64,000 nt of DNA. Origin: Marinoscillum sp964351625 (GTDB lineage Bacteria > Bacteroidota > Bacteroidia > Cytophagales > Cyclobacteriaceae). Below are positions 34,601 through 42,389 of this stretch, piece by piece. The stretch spans positions 15,626-79,625 of the forward strand of contig CAYGOV010000017.1 of NCBI GenBank assembly GCA_964351625.1, given 5' to 3'. The notes beneath the pieces are model-generated. The model was given only the letters and a program-made list of their open reading frames with translations, was not told the DNA's origin and searched no databases. How positions within the stretch are numbered: the first letter of the stretch is position 1; every line of letters begins with the position of its first letter. The position numbers and the translations under genes were made by a program.

Positions 34601-35257
34601 GTGCCTTATGATCTCTCCACAGCTGAATTTGAAGAATTCATCCCTTTTATAGCAGAAGAAGTCATTGAAGATGTTAAGTTCAATTCCGATGGGACAAAAT
34701 TTTATGTTTTGTCTAATGCTAATTATAATTATTCTAATGCAGAAGTTCGACAATTTGCTCTGACCTCTCCTTATGATGTTTCTTCTGCTGAATTAGATAC
34801 AGTAATGATATTAAATACAACAGGATGTAAATTCGGTAATCTCTCAGAGATGGGATTTAGCAAGGATGGAACATTCTTGAATAATTTATTCTATTCGAAT
34901 AATAAATGTGATCTTGGATCAGCCTGGTTTACAGCGTTTTATTTAAAAGAAAATGATGGTGCTGAAAATGGACGAATTGATGACAACCCTGAAAGTGAGC
35001 CTTTATATGCTCATGACAAAATGATACCTGGGACAGTCACAGTCTACCCTAACCCAGCGAAATGCACTCTTTACCTCAAGAATATACAAAGCATTGAAAG
35101 TGTGAGTTTGTACAACCTCGCCGGAGTAGAAGAGGACATGAGATGGTTCGGACCTGATGCTATAGATGTTTCTCACATGAAAAGCGGGATTTACATCCTA
35201 CAGTTCATGGAGAATGGAGCATACAGATCTATGCGAGTTGTTATTGGAGAGGAATAA
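28634..35257 (+). CDS. Giant T9SS-secreted modular surface protein (propeller and cadherin-like repeats)
   Basis: 2,207 residues from the ATG at 28634 (a TTG five codons upstream is in frame). After a signal peptide (to about 20) come four beta-propeller-like blocks (about 25-288, 650-894, 1115-1372, 1830-2110) built of repeats like FNDDGTKLFVL and EYxLSTPYDIxTA. They alternate with about six cadherin-like repeats (LSATI, GTLTGxGLxGTGPYT, FKPTEGLA, FTIEVTDG) and three Ig-like units (near 1010, 1495 and 1720). The last 75 residues form a type A T9SS sorting domain (VTVYPNPAK, SGIYILQF). Probably surface-attached or released; it may bind polysaccharide, but I see no catalytic domain. Confidence 0.85.
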   Translation: MKQLLLLLFFICSFLAMGQTFDGFAPTGAKMNLSTDYPIPQAQDILISPSGHKLYVLNYSWLYQFTLGVPFSIESVKLDGRYPLYTHMPWSLGLDISSDGKKMIICGKDGNNNSQLVQYILSDAFDVLTADFDLKFSSREKTAVDVSFNQDGTRLLVLDGFTDLQDFSGKNLINEYSLQSPYDINTIVFLRRGLEIDAPYTYISAMGFSNNGTSLHLVQLQNSYNTRNDRHFKLSSPYVTKNAELIAGTPSLTNDVVSFALSLNDSKLLFLIYDPYGSDKIREYENISPQISISNTSQSHNINEIDSVSPFSTMNLYYRGTDLLSATIRLSKYEHGVLSGNELQGTGPYTTSNLSKDDLSSLLRSLKFKPTEGLATPGDSIVTNFTIEITNGEAVAIDSSTSVCAYIEPPIITFENVHYEIAEGDSTLLFSTVEIKDSDQDSLSATIRMTDYANGTLTAEGLHGTGPYTTEKSSIAEINALLSRIKFLPAQNLAQSDRPVTTEFTIRVTDGQHFVKNTVSKITAYLPGPTIVLKQDTFMTIEETETTELFSNISVKYFGNEPLSAKITLSENGNGSLTGDDLLRDEPYRIKATNLEDLQNSLRSVIFHPTEGLARFDSPVQTLITIEITDGESSAVESSRIQVKVLPKTVVSSIENATKTGKFVRPVSSIRNFYFLQDGVKLVVIVDNILYQFSLSDPYNVERTSIDGKIEMINPQSIDFNDDGSVLYVVGQKNLYQYDLATPYNVLSCSAEYTEISFGDEVGYATDVKLYNNGSFMSIADRNFDQISKYQLSTSYDITTATYLNKTIELRHGILNFRFVQDGYFLYTVSENSKYQIYELKQPFETENAKLLKSGVFPVGYVTALAFLPNLNNFYLSHSIGNENRISEYEISKVPMIKSENQLYSINEKNSVSPFSLTKIRDEDSDYLSAKIVLSDSPNGTLSGPGLIGSGPYTTDTLYLYDLETLLQSIVFKPTDGLAQSKNPVSTDIILEISDGRKVATETITIITKTDPEIQSISSVNDTPTDGQIAFEIHFDESVQNVDLSDFILETSGDLSGEMESITGSDRLYEVSVSVSNDKGALFLRLDETNNDITDLEGNPVIKGFTGEAYINYTIDLRDAKYAGELGEALDLKGLKVRATAFDDDGDQIFATSIRGRMLFSYNLRAPFDIQSIDAESKVVYTFPNNLNLTPKSFKFIDDGNMLQVMEVSGDFHVFQLSSSYDISTLSHEYRAQVATSYPKDFSFNDDGTKLILLQDQTSLEEYTLSTPFDLRTVTSVADPISLNSIYGDKIIGASMLFDATGLYLFVVEQNRIIKFELLTPFDIQTISYSGDKARLPLKDIVETTSRYMTFNDDESKFFILGYREIHEFYLTNAPVFVRHDSTSLTLYNEQDSVNLFSRTNIYDLDQDSIAITISLQDPLAGQLVGAGLTGSGPYELRLLSEDSLNSVLQSLWFKPTIGRLTESTKDTVTFRLDVTDGNHFTIDTTLTVIIDLPPKLLSIRVDGTPDTSATEIHYLLTFSEAVENVDLTDFELITSQYVDAELSAISGTGAEYLLNLTEIIGDGELSVSLKETNDIVDNYGYALSAHPEGELHNVKNSTAFPEISGTISNQNVHDEAISYPFRDIIITCQEDVAIEVEMDSYEYGVLIGDNINGSGDDSGSGPYTISTTNSQTAQEILRNVRFEPIKGEISNGNVQEITVSIKATSGPFDVQDSTTNLILNSAPYVEHISIHSFPDSTNSILQFGVTFNEEVFGVSLSDFTIDASSNVMADLIKMEGAGKDYIISVSNISGDGIVSLDFLSESQTSFILDIHSNQAKHEFTEGADYNTGRAFEISEFAKIEKVKRRINDLARSFVFINDGEEMITLSNYDEVREKNKAILKKYNLSTPYDATTAYEIIERRVELSRPDEYGMDLLSNSDGSKIFISNGTSIIEYVSHSGLIADLERENSIWEESLGREMVFNNDGTKLFIFEPFSYSGYDNKNRLYNLAVPYDLSTAEFEEFIPFIAEEVIEDVKFNSDGTKFYVLSNANYNYSNAEVRQFALTSPYDVSSAELDTVMILNTTGCKFGNLSEMGFSKDGTFLNNLFYSNNKCDLGSAWFTAFYLKENDGAENGRIDDNPESEPLYAHDKMIPGTVTVYPNPAKCTLYLKNIQSIESVSLYNLAGVEEDMRWFGPDAIDVSHMKSGIYILQFMENGAYRSMRVVIGEE

Positions 35258-35309
35258 TACTTTGAAGCTATTCGATTATCAAAACCAATGAGCAGGGTAA
35301 TAGCTACCT

Positions 35310-37031
35310 CTAATTGATTACTAATCGGCTTGTACATGTTCCAACCTTCACAATATAAAGACCACTAGGGAGTCTTGATATGTCAATCAATTTTTGTTGA
35401 GAATCTATGGTATAACCTGTTAACTGAAGATTACCCAAAGCATCGTAAATAGACACTTTATTTGATCCTCCCCCTATTATATTGATACTTACTTCACCAT
35501 TTGTGGGATTAGAATATATCTTAAACAATTCATTGCAATCTTCTTCAACTAAATCCCATGAGCCCCAAGGTAAGCTACTAGGTGCCGGTTCATTATCTGA
35601 GTTATTTTCAACACCTGGAGGTAATGCAGCCTTCCATCCTTGTTTCAAGCGAATTGCCAAGTCATTACGTATAGATGCATATTTTGGATCATTAACCACA
35701 TTAATTGACTCACTGTTTTCTATTTTCATATCATACAGCTCTCTACTAATAAATTTATGATCCTTTAGATTTCGCCATTCTACATACCTGTAATCTTCAG
35801 TACGGATACTGTAGCCCTCAAAATCCCTACCTCTATTAAACTGACTAAACACAGCTGATTTCCATTCTTTATTAATATCATTAAATAGATTATTAAAACT
35901 GGTTCCCTCTAACTCTTTCCTAGGTTCGTTCCCGATAAAGTCAACTAAAGTTGGATATATATCGACATACTCCACAAATTGATTCAACGAAATTCCCCCT
36001 TTATTACCAGGTAATTTGACAATTAGTGGAGATCTGGTGGCTATTTCATAATTAGTTGATTTGCCCCACATCCCTTGATCACCTAGGTGAAACCCATGAT
36101 CTGACATCAAAACAATTAACGTATTTTCATATTCTCCCGATTCTTTAAGTTTATCAAGCACTTGTCCCACCATAGCGTCGACGTAACTTATACACGCATA
36201 ATAACCTTGCTTTAGTTTTAGTTGATAATCATCCGGAATATTGTTTCCGTTGAGAGTATTCGGCCCTGCATAGAGCGATAACTCATGATGGGCTGTAGTA
36301 TAAGAAGGTGCATACAATGGATGAGATGAGACAGACGCTAGTTGAATGTCTACAGAATCATACAATCTCCAGTACTTTTCTGGGGCATTAAATGGTAGAT
36401 GAGGCTTTTTGAATCCCGCAATAATCAAAAAAGGTTCATCACTACCCTTCATATCATCTATCACTTCGGTAACTCTTTTTGCTATCAACCCATCTTGATA
36501 GGCCGTATCCGAAACTTGTGCTCTTTCAAAATGGGGGGTGAATTCATTTCTCTTTTGGTCACCCGCTTTGTCAATGTTTTCCTGAAGGGCGTAAAAACCA
36601 AGATTTTCGGCTGAATAGTGTGTATTTTTAATATTATCCTGTCTGTTGCTATGATGTACCTTACCTAAGGTAAAAACATCATAACCTTCCTGTTCAAAAT
36701 GCTCTGAAATTGTAGGATTATTAGGCCAAAATTCATTATTAAAATATGGATTATATGGATAATCAACGCCAGTTGTAGTAGGCCTAAAACCAGTTAAAAA
36801 ACTTGCTCTAGATGCTGAACAGACTGCTTGCTGAACATAGGCTCTGTTGAATAAGAATCCATCTTTAGCCAAATTATCTATGTTCGTAGAAATTATCTGG
36901 TTATTTCCATAACATCCAAGATCAGGTCTCAAGTCATCTATTATTATTATAAGGACATTTGGCCTAGCACCATTACCCATGCCACAAAAAGGCACCAAAA
37001 TGAATGTCATTATAAATAACCAATTTTTCAT
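35310..37031 (-). CDS. T9SS-secreted sulfatase, iduronate-2-sulfatase-like
   Basis: A 573-residue type I sulfatase. Signal peptide to about residue 20; metal ligands in IIIIDDLRPDLGCYG (Asp32, Asp33); formylglycine motif CSASRASFLTG with Cys71, followed by FRPTTTGVDYP as in iduronate-2-sulfatases. GKVHHSN, KPHLPFNAPEKYW and MSDHGFHLGDQGMWGKST are further active-site stretches. Residues 500-573 are a type A sorting domain (IYSNPTNGEVSI, LPSGLYIVK). It should remove sulfate esters from uronates outside the cell. A formylglycine-generating enzyme is needed but is not encoded here. Confidence 0.9.
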   Translation of the reverse strand: MKNWLFIMTFILVPFCGMGNGARPNVLIIIIDDLRPDLGCYGNNQIISTNIDNLAKDGFLFNRAYVQQAVCSASRASFLTGFRPTTTGVDYPYNPYFNNEFWPNNPTISEHFEQEGYDVFTLGKVHHSNRQDNIKNTHYSAENLGFYALQENIDKAGDQKRNEFTPHFERAQVSDTAYQDGLIAKRVTEVIDDMKGSDEPFLIIAGFKKPHLPFNAPEKYWRLYDSVDIQLASVSSHPLYAPSYTTAHHELSLYAGPNTLNGNNIPDDYQLKLKQGYYACISYVDAMVGQVLDKLKESGEYENTLIVLMSDHGFHLGDQGMWGKSTNYEIATRSPLIVKLPGNKGGISLNQFVEYVDIYPTLVDFIGNEPRKELEGTSFNNLFNDINKEWKSAVFSQFNRGRDFEGYSIRTEDYRYVEWRNLKDHKFISRELYDMKIENSESINVVNDPKYASIRNDLAIRLKQGWKAALPPGVENNSDNEPAPSSLPWGSWDLVEEDCNELFKIYSNPTNGEVSINIIGGGSNKVSIYDALGNLQLTGYTIDSQQKLIDISRLPSGLYIVKVGTCTSRLVIN

Positions 37032-37096
37032 CTGAGCTAAATTAATTTATCTAAATTTTACATTTATAAACTGTCCGATTAGATGGGAAGGCTACA

Positions 37097-37115
37097 AGAA
37101 AGGATAGGTTACACG
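37097..37115. repeat. 19-nt shared element, copy 1
   Basis: AGAAAGGATAGGTTACACG lies in the divergent gap between the sulfatase (start 37031) and the acetylesterase (start 37140). A copy with one mismatch is at 41044-41062. Flanking words (CTGTnCG before, ACATATT and CAATAAT after) are also shared, so this may be an operator or part of a duplicated leader. Confidence 0.55.
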
Positions 37116-37139
37116 ACTTAACTACATATTTCATCAATA

Positions 37140-37961
37140 ATGAGAAAATTTGAAAAAAGAAGCCTTTTATTACTATTTGCTTTACCGTTAGTAATAAATG
37201 CTTGTAATAAAAATGAAATTTTAAATTTTAATACAGAAGAAATACCATACTCAGTCATTTTGATTGCAGGACAATCTAATACTCATTATGGCTTTGGCTT
37301 CAATAAAAATGAGGTTGAAAATAAAACAAGAATAAAACAATTAGGCAGGTTTGGTGATAATAATATGAAAATAATAGATGCTTTATCTCCGTTAGACCAC
37401 CACACTAAAAAAAAAGACAGAATCGGTTTTGGGATTACTTTTGCTCAGCAACTAGAAAGTGACTTCAAACAATCTAATATTCTGATAATTCCTTGTGGAT
37501 ATGAAGGCACTGGATTTATTGATAATCGCTGGAACAAAGATGATGATTTGTATAACGATGCAGTAAATAGAGTAAGAAATGTGTTAGAGGAATTTCCAAA
37601 TAGTGAATTAACAGCTATACTATGGCATCAAGGAGAGAAAGATGTCAACAATCCTAACTACAAGAAACAATTAGATGACTTTATTATCGATATAAGAAAT
37701 GATTTAAATGCAGATAGTATCCCATTTATTTTAGGAGGTCTTGTACCATATTGGGTCAAAAAAGAAAAGAAACGCATTATCATACAAGAAGTGATAAAAA
37801 ATACAGTAAGACGACATTACAATATTGGGTTTGCTGATACAGAATTTCCATTTGTTATCGATAAACCAGATAATAATTTTGAACAAAAACATTTTAGTGC
37901 CGATGGACAAAAAGAATTAGGGAAAAGATATTTTAACGAGTTCAAAAGACTGAGCAACTGA
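37140..37961 (+). CDS. SASA-type carbohydrate acetylesterase lipoprotein
   Basis: A 273-residue lipoprotein (lipobox INAC, Cys at about residue 22) of the SGNH-like carbohydrate esterase group (sialate O-acetylesterase/CE6 domain). Diagnostic blocks are VILIAGQSNTHYGFG (about 40, nucleophile Ser), the Gly-containing block LIIPCGYEGTGFID, ILWHQGEKDVNN (about 160) and a final EQKHFSADGQ with the catalytic His. It probably removes O-acetyl groups from a polysaccharide, which fits the acetyltransferase in the biosynthetic part of the locus. Substrate is inferred. Confidence 0.8.
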   Translation: MRKFEKRSLLLLFALPLVINACNKNEILNFNTEEIPYSVILIAGQSNTHYGFGFNKNEVENKTRIKQLGRFGDNNMKIIDALSPLDHHTKKKDRIGFGITFAQQLESDFKQSNILIIPCGYEGTGFIDNRWNKDDDLYNDAVNRVRNVLEEFPNSELTAILWHQGEKDVNNPNYKKQLDDFIIDIRNDLNADSIPFILGGLVPYWVKKEKKRIIIQEVIKNTVRRHYNIGFADTEFPFVIDKPDNNFEQKHFSADGQKELGKRYFNEFKRLSN

Positions 37962-38129
37962 AATGAAATCAGGTAGCTATTCTTAATACTCTTGCTTTTT
38001 TAACCATAATCTATGGTGAAAATATTAGTTGAATGAATTTTGTAATAAAAATTCTCACCTAGCTTAAGTAGATTATGTCAGTTTAGCATAAAGACAAACA
38101 TTTAATTAAACATTATTTCTAGTAAAAAA

Positions 38130-39785
38130 TTGAACCAATTCGTCTCAATCTATTCTTACTTAATAATTACTCTATTATCATCTAATGCTTTTAGTCAGAA
38201 TATATTGATAATTACTGCTGACGATTTAAACTATAACTCTCTGGGGTTTGCTGGATGTGATATTGAAAATATTTCACCCAATCTAGATTCACTGGCTTCC
38301 AAAAGTCTTGTTTATGAGAATTTCTTCGTTTCCACCTCGATTTGCCACCCATCAAGGCAATCAATTTTGACAGGAAAATATCCTCATAATTATGGCAGTG
38401 TGGGATTTAAGCCTATTGGGCCAGATAATATCACCCTTGTAGAAGCATTACAAGATGTAGGATATTTCACTGGGATGATAGGAAAAATTGGGCACGCTAC
38501 ACCAGCAGAGAAATTTCCCTGGGATTATAAAGTTGACAAAAGTAATGAGGGAATCGGCCTAGGGAGATCTCCATCAAAGTTTGAAAAATTTACTGATGCC
38601 TTTTTTACGTCAGTCCCAGATGACCAACCTTTTCTCTTGATAGTAAATTCGAGTGATCCCCATCGTCCTTTTGCCAATAGCTCTGAGGAAAAAAGACTTC
38701 TTCAAACGAGTTGGTCAAATCGTGAACCTCCTGAATTGAATAGAATCATTACTCCAGAGGAGATTCAAATTCCATATTGGCTTCCTGAAGAGGATAGCAT
38801 CAAAGAAGATTATGCTAATTACTACACTTCCGTTTTTAGATTAGATGAGACAGTTGGTCGAATATTAACAAGCTTAAGAAATAGTAAATTCAGTGAAAAT
38901 ACAATTATCATTTTTTTATCAGATCATGGAGCTCCTTTCCCTCTTGCTAAGTCCAATGTCTATGTTAATAGTCTAAAATCGAACTTAATTATAAACTGGA
39001 AAAATCAAATACTGCCTAGAATAGATTCTAACAACTTCATTTCAGCTATCGATCTATACCCCACTATCTGGGACCTACTAGACTTACCAGAATCGGTGAA
39101 AGATGAAAATTTAGATGGCACTTCATTTAAAGAATCAATCTTCGATGTATCAAATGAATTTTCAAAAAAAAGCTACTCTTTATTTAATGAGACTGCTGGA
39201 GAAAAAGTGTACGAGATGAGATCTGTAAGTACTGATAAATACCATTACATCTATAATCAATGGCCCACTATGGGTGAGGAATTCAAATTTAGACCTGGGC
39301 TTACTTTCAAGACCATTGAAATGATTATGACAGACGATAGTGTCGCAAAATCAATTTATGATAAAACTGTATTCCGCACAAAGGAGGAATTGTATCTTCC
39401 AGCAGATGATGAAAATACCATGAATGTTGCAAAACTTGCTGGATACAGTTCGCTGATAGATGAAGCTCGTAAGGAGTTATTGAGTATGATGAATTATTAT
39501 CATGATCCGCTTTATGAATTAGTGAAGTTTGATTTGGAAAACCCTTTTAAAATTAATTCAGAAAACCCTTTAGTTGAGCTCTATCCAAATCCAGCAATCC
39601 AATCAATCTCCATAAAAACCAATCTAGTAGAATATAGTCTTATGCTATTTGATTCTATAGGTCGTTCAATAGAGTTTAAATTAGATGAAAATGAGATTGA
39701 TATATCGAACTTTAAAAAGGGACTTTATATACTTCGTATAAATACAGATAATATAAGCTTTAATAAAAAATTTCTTAAAAGATGA
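38130..39785 (+). CDS. T9SS-secreted type I sulfatase
   Basis: A 551-residue exported sulfatase. It starts with TTG, as no ATG would preserve the signal peptide (to about residue 22). The metal site ITADDLNYNSLGFAGC is at 28-43; the formylglycine motif is CHPSRQSILTGKYPH with Cys72; SDPHRPFAN and IIFLSDHGAPFPLAKSN follow. It ends with a type A sorting domain (VELYPNPAIQSISI, KKGLYILRI). It resembles heparan N-sulfatase/S1 subfamily enzymes more than the iduronate-type neighbour, so the two may remove differently placed sulfates. Confidence 0.87.
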   Translation: MNQFVSIYSYLIITLLSSNAFSQNILIITADDLNYNSLGFAGCDIENISPNLDSLASKSLVYENFFVSTSICHPSRQSILTGKYPHNYGSVGFKPIGPDNITLVEALQDVGYFTGMIGKIGHATPAEKFPWDYKVDKSNEGIGLGRSPSKFEKFTDAFFTSVPDDQPFLLIVNSSDPHRPFANSSEEKRLLQTSWSNREPPELNRIITPEEIQIPYWLPEEDSIKEDYANYYTSVFRLDETVGRILTSLRNSKFSENTIIIFLSDHGAPFPLAKSNVYVNSLKSNLIINWKNQILPRIDSNNFISAIDLYPTIWDLLDLPESVKDENLDGTSFKESIFDVSNEFSKKSYSLFNETAGEKVYEMRSVSTDKYHYIYNQWPTMGEEFKFRPGLTFKTIEMIMTDDSVAKSIYDKTVFRTKEELYLPADDENTMNVAKLAGYSSLIDEARKELLSMMNYYHDPLYELVKFDLENPFKINSENPLVELYPNPAIQSISIKTNLVEYSLMLFDSIGRSIEFKLDENEIDISNFKKGLYILRINTDNISFNKKFLKR

Positions 39786-39837
39786 AAATCGTAGAAGTCA
39801 GCTAAGCATACTATATCCCTTTTTTATGAAAGTCTAT

Positions 39838-40332
39838 TCATTTTTTAGACTCTAGCATTTTATTCAAATCTGCATATAAAATTCTTCCTCCTTCTATAGC
39901 TAAAAGGATAAATGGAAGACCGAAAAGAGTTTTTAGCAAGTGAGAGCATAATTGCTGCCAATGAACTAAATCCAAAAATCCAAAAATTATTCTACCTGTT
40001 AACAAGATCAAAACCAAACTAGCTAAACATATAATTAAAATTTTTCTTGCTCTTGAATTACCAAACAAAAAATGAATAAATAATAAATGAAGCAATAAGT
40101 ATATTGGGTAATATAAAAGTCCACCAATATTCTTTTGAAAGAAAACTGTTCTTTCATAGTTGATATTCATCCATTCAAAAATAGAATTCGGATTGATATT
40201 AACTAAGTCCAATAGATAAAGTGTGGTTGCTGAAAAGAATTTCAAAATCCAATTTTTCAACAACCCAAATAAGATTATTATAAAAAGTACGAAAATTGAA
40301 AATACTCTATTAATGCTCATTCCGATGAACAA
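39838..40332 (-). CDS. Exosortase-associated membrane protein
   Basis: A 164-residue protein with about four hydrophobic helices (roughly 5-45, 70-92, 98-118, 125-148) and no recognisable catalytic motif. It begins inside the 3' end of the exosortase gene (23-base overlap; ATG at 40320 is an alternative). It resembles the small membrane proteins that routinely accompany Bacteroidota exosortases. Probably a partner or accessory of that enzyme; its biochemical role is unknown. Confidence 0.65.
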   Translation of the reverse strand: MFIGMSINRVFSIFVLFIIILFGLLKNWILKFFSATTLYLLDLVNINPNSIFEWMNINYERTVFFQKNIGGLLYYPIYLLLHLLFIHFLFGNSRARKILIICLASLVLILLTGRIIFGFLDLVHWQQLCSHLLKTLFGLPFILLAIEGGRILYADLNKMLESKK

Positions 40333-40867
40333 TATTTCCTATACCTGAATATCTGTTCAGCCAGAATCTCCAAATTAGGAATACCATTGAATAAACTACT
40401 AATACGTAAGTGTACTTATGATTAAAATCGAACGTTTCTCGGAAAAACATATAATTTAAGGCTAGTATAACCTCTCGGATAACATTAAGTAAATAAATCA
40501 AAATTGATCCAATAATGATAAAGGTCAATTTATAATTCCACTTTCCTGGAAACGCGATAATAAAACCCATGAACAACGCTATTAATTCTATCCCATTACA
40601 TCCATCAGCCACTGACAACACTGGAGTACCATCAACATAAACATAGCGGCTATTAATTCCAGGTCCGTCGGGTCTAAATTGAGTGTTGGTATCGTGACCT
40701 AATATTGCAAGGCATGTTCTAGTCAAATCCACTACCCTCATTGACATCCAATGGTCAACGCGACCATCAGGCCTAACAAAGCCTTGGTATAAAATCAACC
40801 AGCCGAAAAACAAAATTATTATCCTAATAATAAAGGTTCGTAAAATTGTTTTTAGATTTTGTTTCAT
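40310..40867 (-). CDS. Exosortase family protein
   Basis: A 185-residue membrane cysteine transpeptidase. The expected active-site triad is visible: Cys90 in SVADGCNGIELIALF, Arg131 in LLNVIREVILAL and His150 in FDFNHKYTYVLVVY, each at the edge of a membrane helix. Exosortases process proteins with PEP-CTERM-like C-terminal signals and are co-encoded with EPS clusters. No target protein with such a tail is seen in this window. Length is at the short end, as is usual for Bacteroidota forms. Confidence 0.88.
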   Translation of the reverse strand: MKQNLKTILRTFIIRIIILFFGWLILYQGFVRPDGRVDHWMSMRVVDLTRTCLAILGHDTNTQFRPDGPGINSRYVYVDGTPVLSVADGCNGIELIALFMGFIIAFPGKWNYKLTFIIIGSILIYLLNVIREVILALNYMFFRETFDFNHKYTYVLVVYSMVFLIWRFWLNRYSGIGNIVHRNEH

Positions 40868-41114
40868 TTTATGATATTCTTAAGAATTTACAAATAAATT
40901 CAATTAAAAGAGGAATTAGTCCACAGCAGTTTGTACTTGACAATGAGAATCAAGCCAACGGAGAACATCACAACTTTGCCACTTTTAACAACAAGAGTAT
41001 TGTAATGAATAGCTGAAATATTTAAAATTGAAAAACTGTACGAAGAAGGGATAGGTTACACGGTTAAAACCAATTAAACATATTGGCAATAATTAATATA
41101 AATAAAGAACGCGA
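40868..41114. other. Intergenic region before the exosortase gene
   Basis: About 250 bases without a gene. AT-rich, with no convincing small ORF, RNA or terminator. It contains the second copy of the 19-nt element (41044-41062) and presumably the exosortase promoter; I could not find a good TTTG/TAnnTTTG pair. Confidence 0.6.
41044..41062. repeat. 19-nt shared element, copy 2
   Basis: AGAAGGGATAGGTTACACG differs at one position from the copy at 37097-37115. Here it lies about 180 bases upstream of the exosortase start codon and about 50 bases past the end of the Wzy-like gene. Confidence 0.55.
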
Positions 41115-42389
41115 TTAGATTTTCCCGACGGTCCCATTAATCTTATCTAGACTTTTAAGCGCTATTGCCATCGAAAAAAGAATTACAGGATAAGAGTTCA
41201 TGAATATTGGCTTGGTAAAATGAAAGATGACCATCGCTGCTATCATGCCGATAAAATATTGTTTATCATATTGGCTATCTTCCTCCTTAATAGAAGATTT
41301 ATATACCATTCTGAGTAGGAGTGAATAAATAATTATCCCCATAAGCCCAAACTCACCAAGTATAGAAGCAAAATTACTTTCATAAACACCCTGCATCTCA
41401 GTAAAATGTCTATTCGTTAACCCGTACTTCTGATAAACCTTACTTCCCTCGGAAAACTTAGTTCCAAATGAACCTGCTCCAGCGCCAATAGGAAAATTGT
41501 TTCGAGCTATTACCGTAGAATAATAGAGCAGCAAACCTCTCGTATAATTTGATTCATCCACAGATATGGTTTGGGCAATATTCGTTTTAGTTTTTTCGTA
41601 AAGCTCTGTGTCTTTCAAAAGAATTACGGAAAATACGGTAATTAAAAGAAATAAAGAGATTACAAAAGATCGCAATATGAAGCCAAAATGTTGTTTTGTA
41701 AATATGGAAAATGTGATCGGTAAAAGTAAAAGAGGTGTTCTACTACCAGTTAAGAAAACTAATGCTATAAAAATTATTGTTACTATCCCATATTTGAGAT
41801 ATGTTAGCTTTTTACCATCGTAAAGCAAATAGTATAGATAAAAAACTCCTAAAGTGATTCCAATATTATTTGGTTGTACTTGGAACCCTGCTAGACGCAA
41901 AAAATCGTTTCGATAGACAAGCTCAAAGCCTACCCAGTTATTAAATCTCTCCTGAAAAATCAGATTAATAATTACACCTATTGTCGTAATCCATAATATT
42001 GCAAGAAAACACTTTTTTAGTGTGTTAGGGTATTCCTTAAACAACCACACAAACGCAAAAACCAAAATGAAAAATTTCAAATGTATTATATTTTGGAGAA
42101 TTACGTTAATCAAATAAAAGTTTATCCCCAGGAAAGAAATAGCAGTAAAATACGCGTAAGCTACGAAAACGAAAAAAACTGTTAATTTAAATTTTTGAAG
42201 AAATAGCAATCTCAAACCAAAGACTAAAAAAACTAACCCCACCAAGAGCTCATCGAAATTTGATAAAAAGCCAATTCCTGTAATTGCTTGAAGAAAATTT
42301 TGGAAAAGCACAATAAATATTATTGGAATTGCAACAATAATATTTACGAATGCACTTTTTTTCTGGTTATTATTAAAGTGTAATTCCAA
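41115..42389 (-). CDS. O-antigen ligase/Wzy-like polysaccharide polymerase
   Basis: A 424-residue integral membrane protein with about ten to twelve hydrophobic segments and a large extracytoplasmic loop (about residues 265-345). The pattern fits the Wzy/WaaL family: TGSRTPLLLLPI precedes the loop and GAGAGSFGTKFSEG lies within it. It is expected to join lipid-linked repeat units on the periplasmic side. It overlaps the adjacent sulfotransferase gene by 17 bases. Polymerase is more likely than ligase in this context. Confidence 0.8.
   Translation of the reverse strand: MELHFNNNQKKSAFVNIIVAIPIIFIVLFQNFLQAITGIGFLSNFDELLVGLVFLVFGLRLLFLQKFKLTVFFVFVAYAYFTAISFLGINFYLINVILQNIIHLKFFILVFAFVWLFKEYPNTLKKCFLAILWITTIGVIINLIFQERFNNWVGFELVYRNDFLRLAGFQVQPNNIGITLGVFYLYYLLYDGKKLTYLKYGIVTIIFIALVFLTGSRTPLLLLPITFSIFTKQHFGFILRSFVISLFLLITVFSVILLKDTELYEKTKTNIAQTISVDESNYTRGLLLYYSTVIARNNFPIGAGAGSFGTKFSEGSKVYQKYGLTNRHFTEMQGVYESNFASILGEFGLMGIIIYSLLLRMVYKSSIKEEDSQYDKQYFIGMIAAMVIFHFTKPIFMNSYPVILFSMAIALKSLDKINGTVGKI

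Noticed and set aside
35258..35309. Possible terminator between the giant gene and the converging sulfatase gene
   Set aside because: Only a 4-bp stem without a T-tract could be formed; too weak to call.
27695..39785. Exported enzyme island as a classical polysaccharide utilisation locus
   Set aside because: No SusC/SusD pair, no hybrid two-component or other regulator and no sugar catabolic genes; the only TonB receptor in the window is the riboswitch-controlled one 18 kb away.
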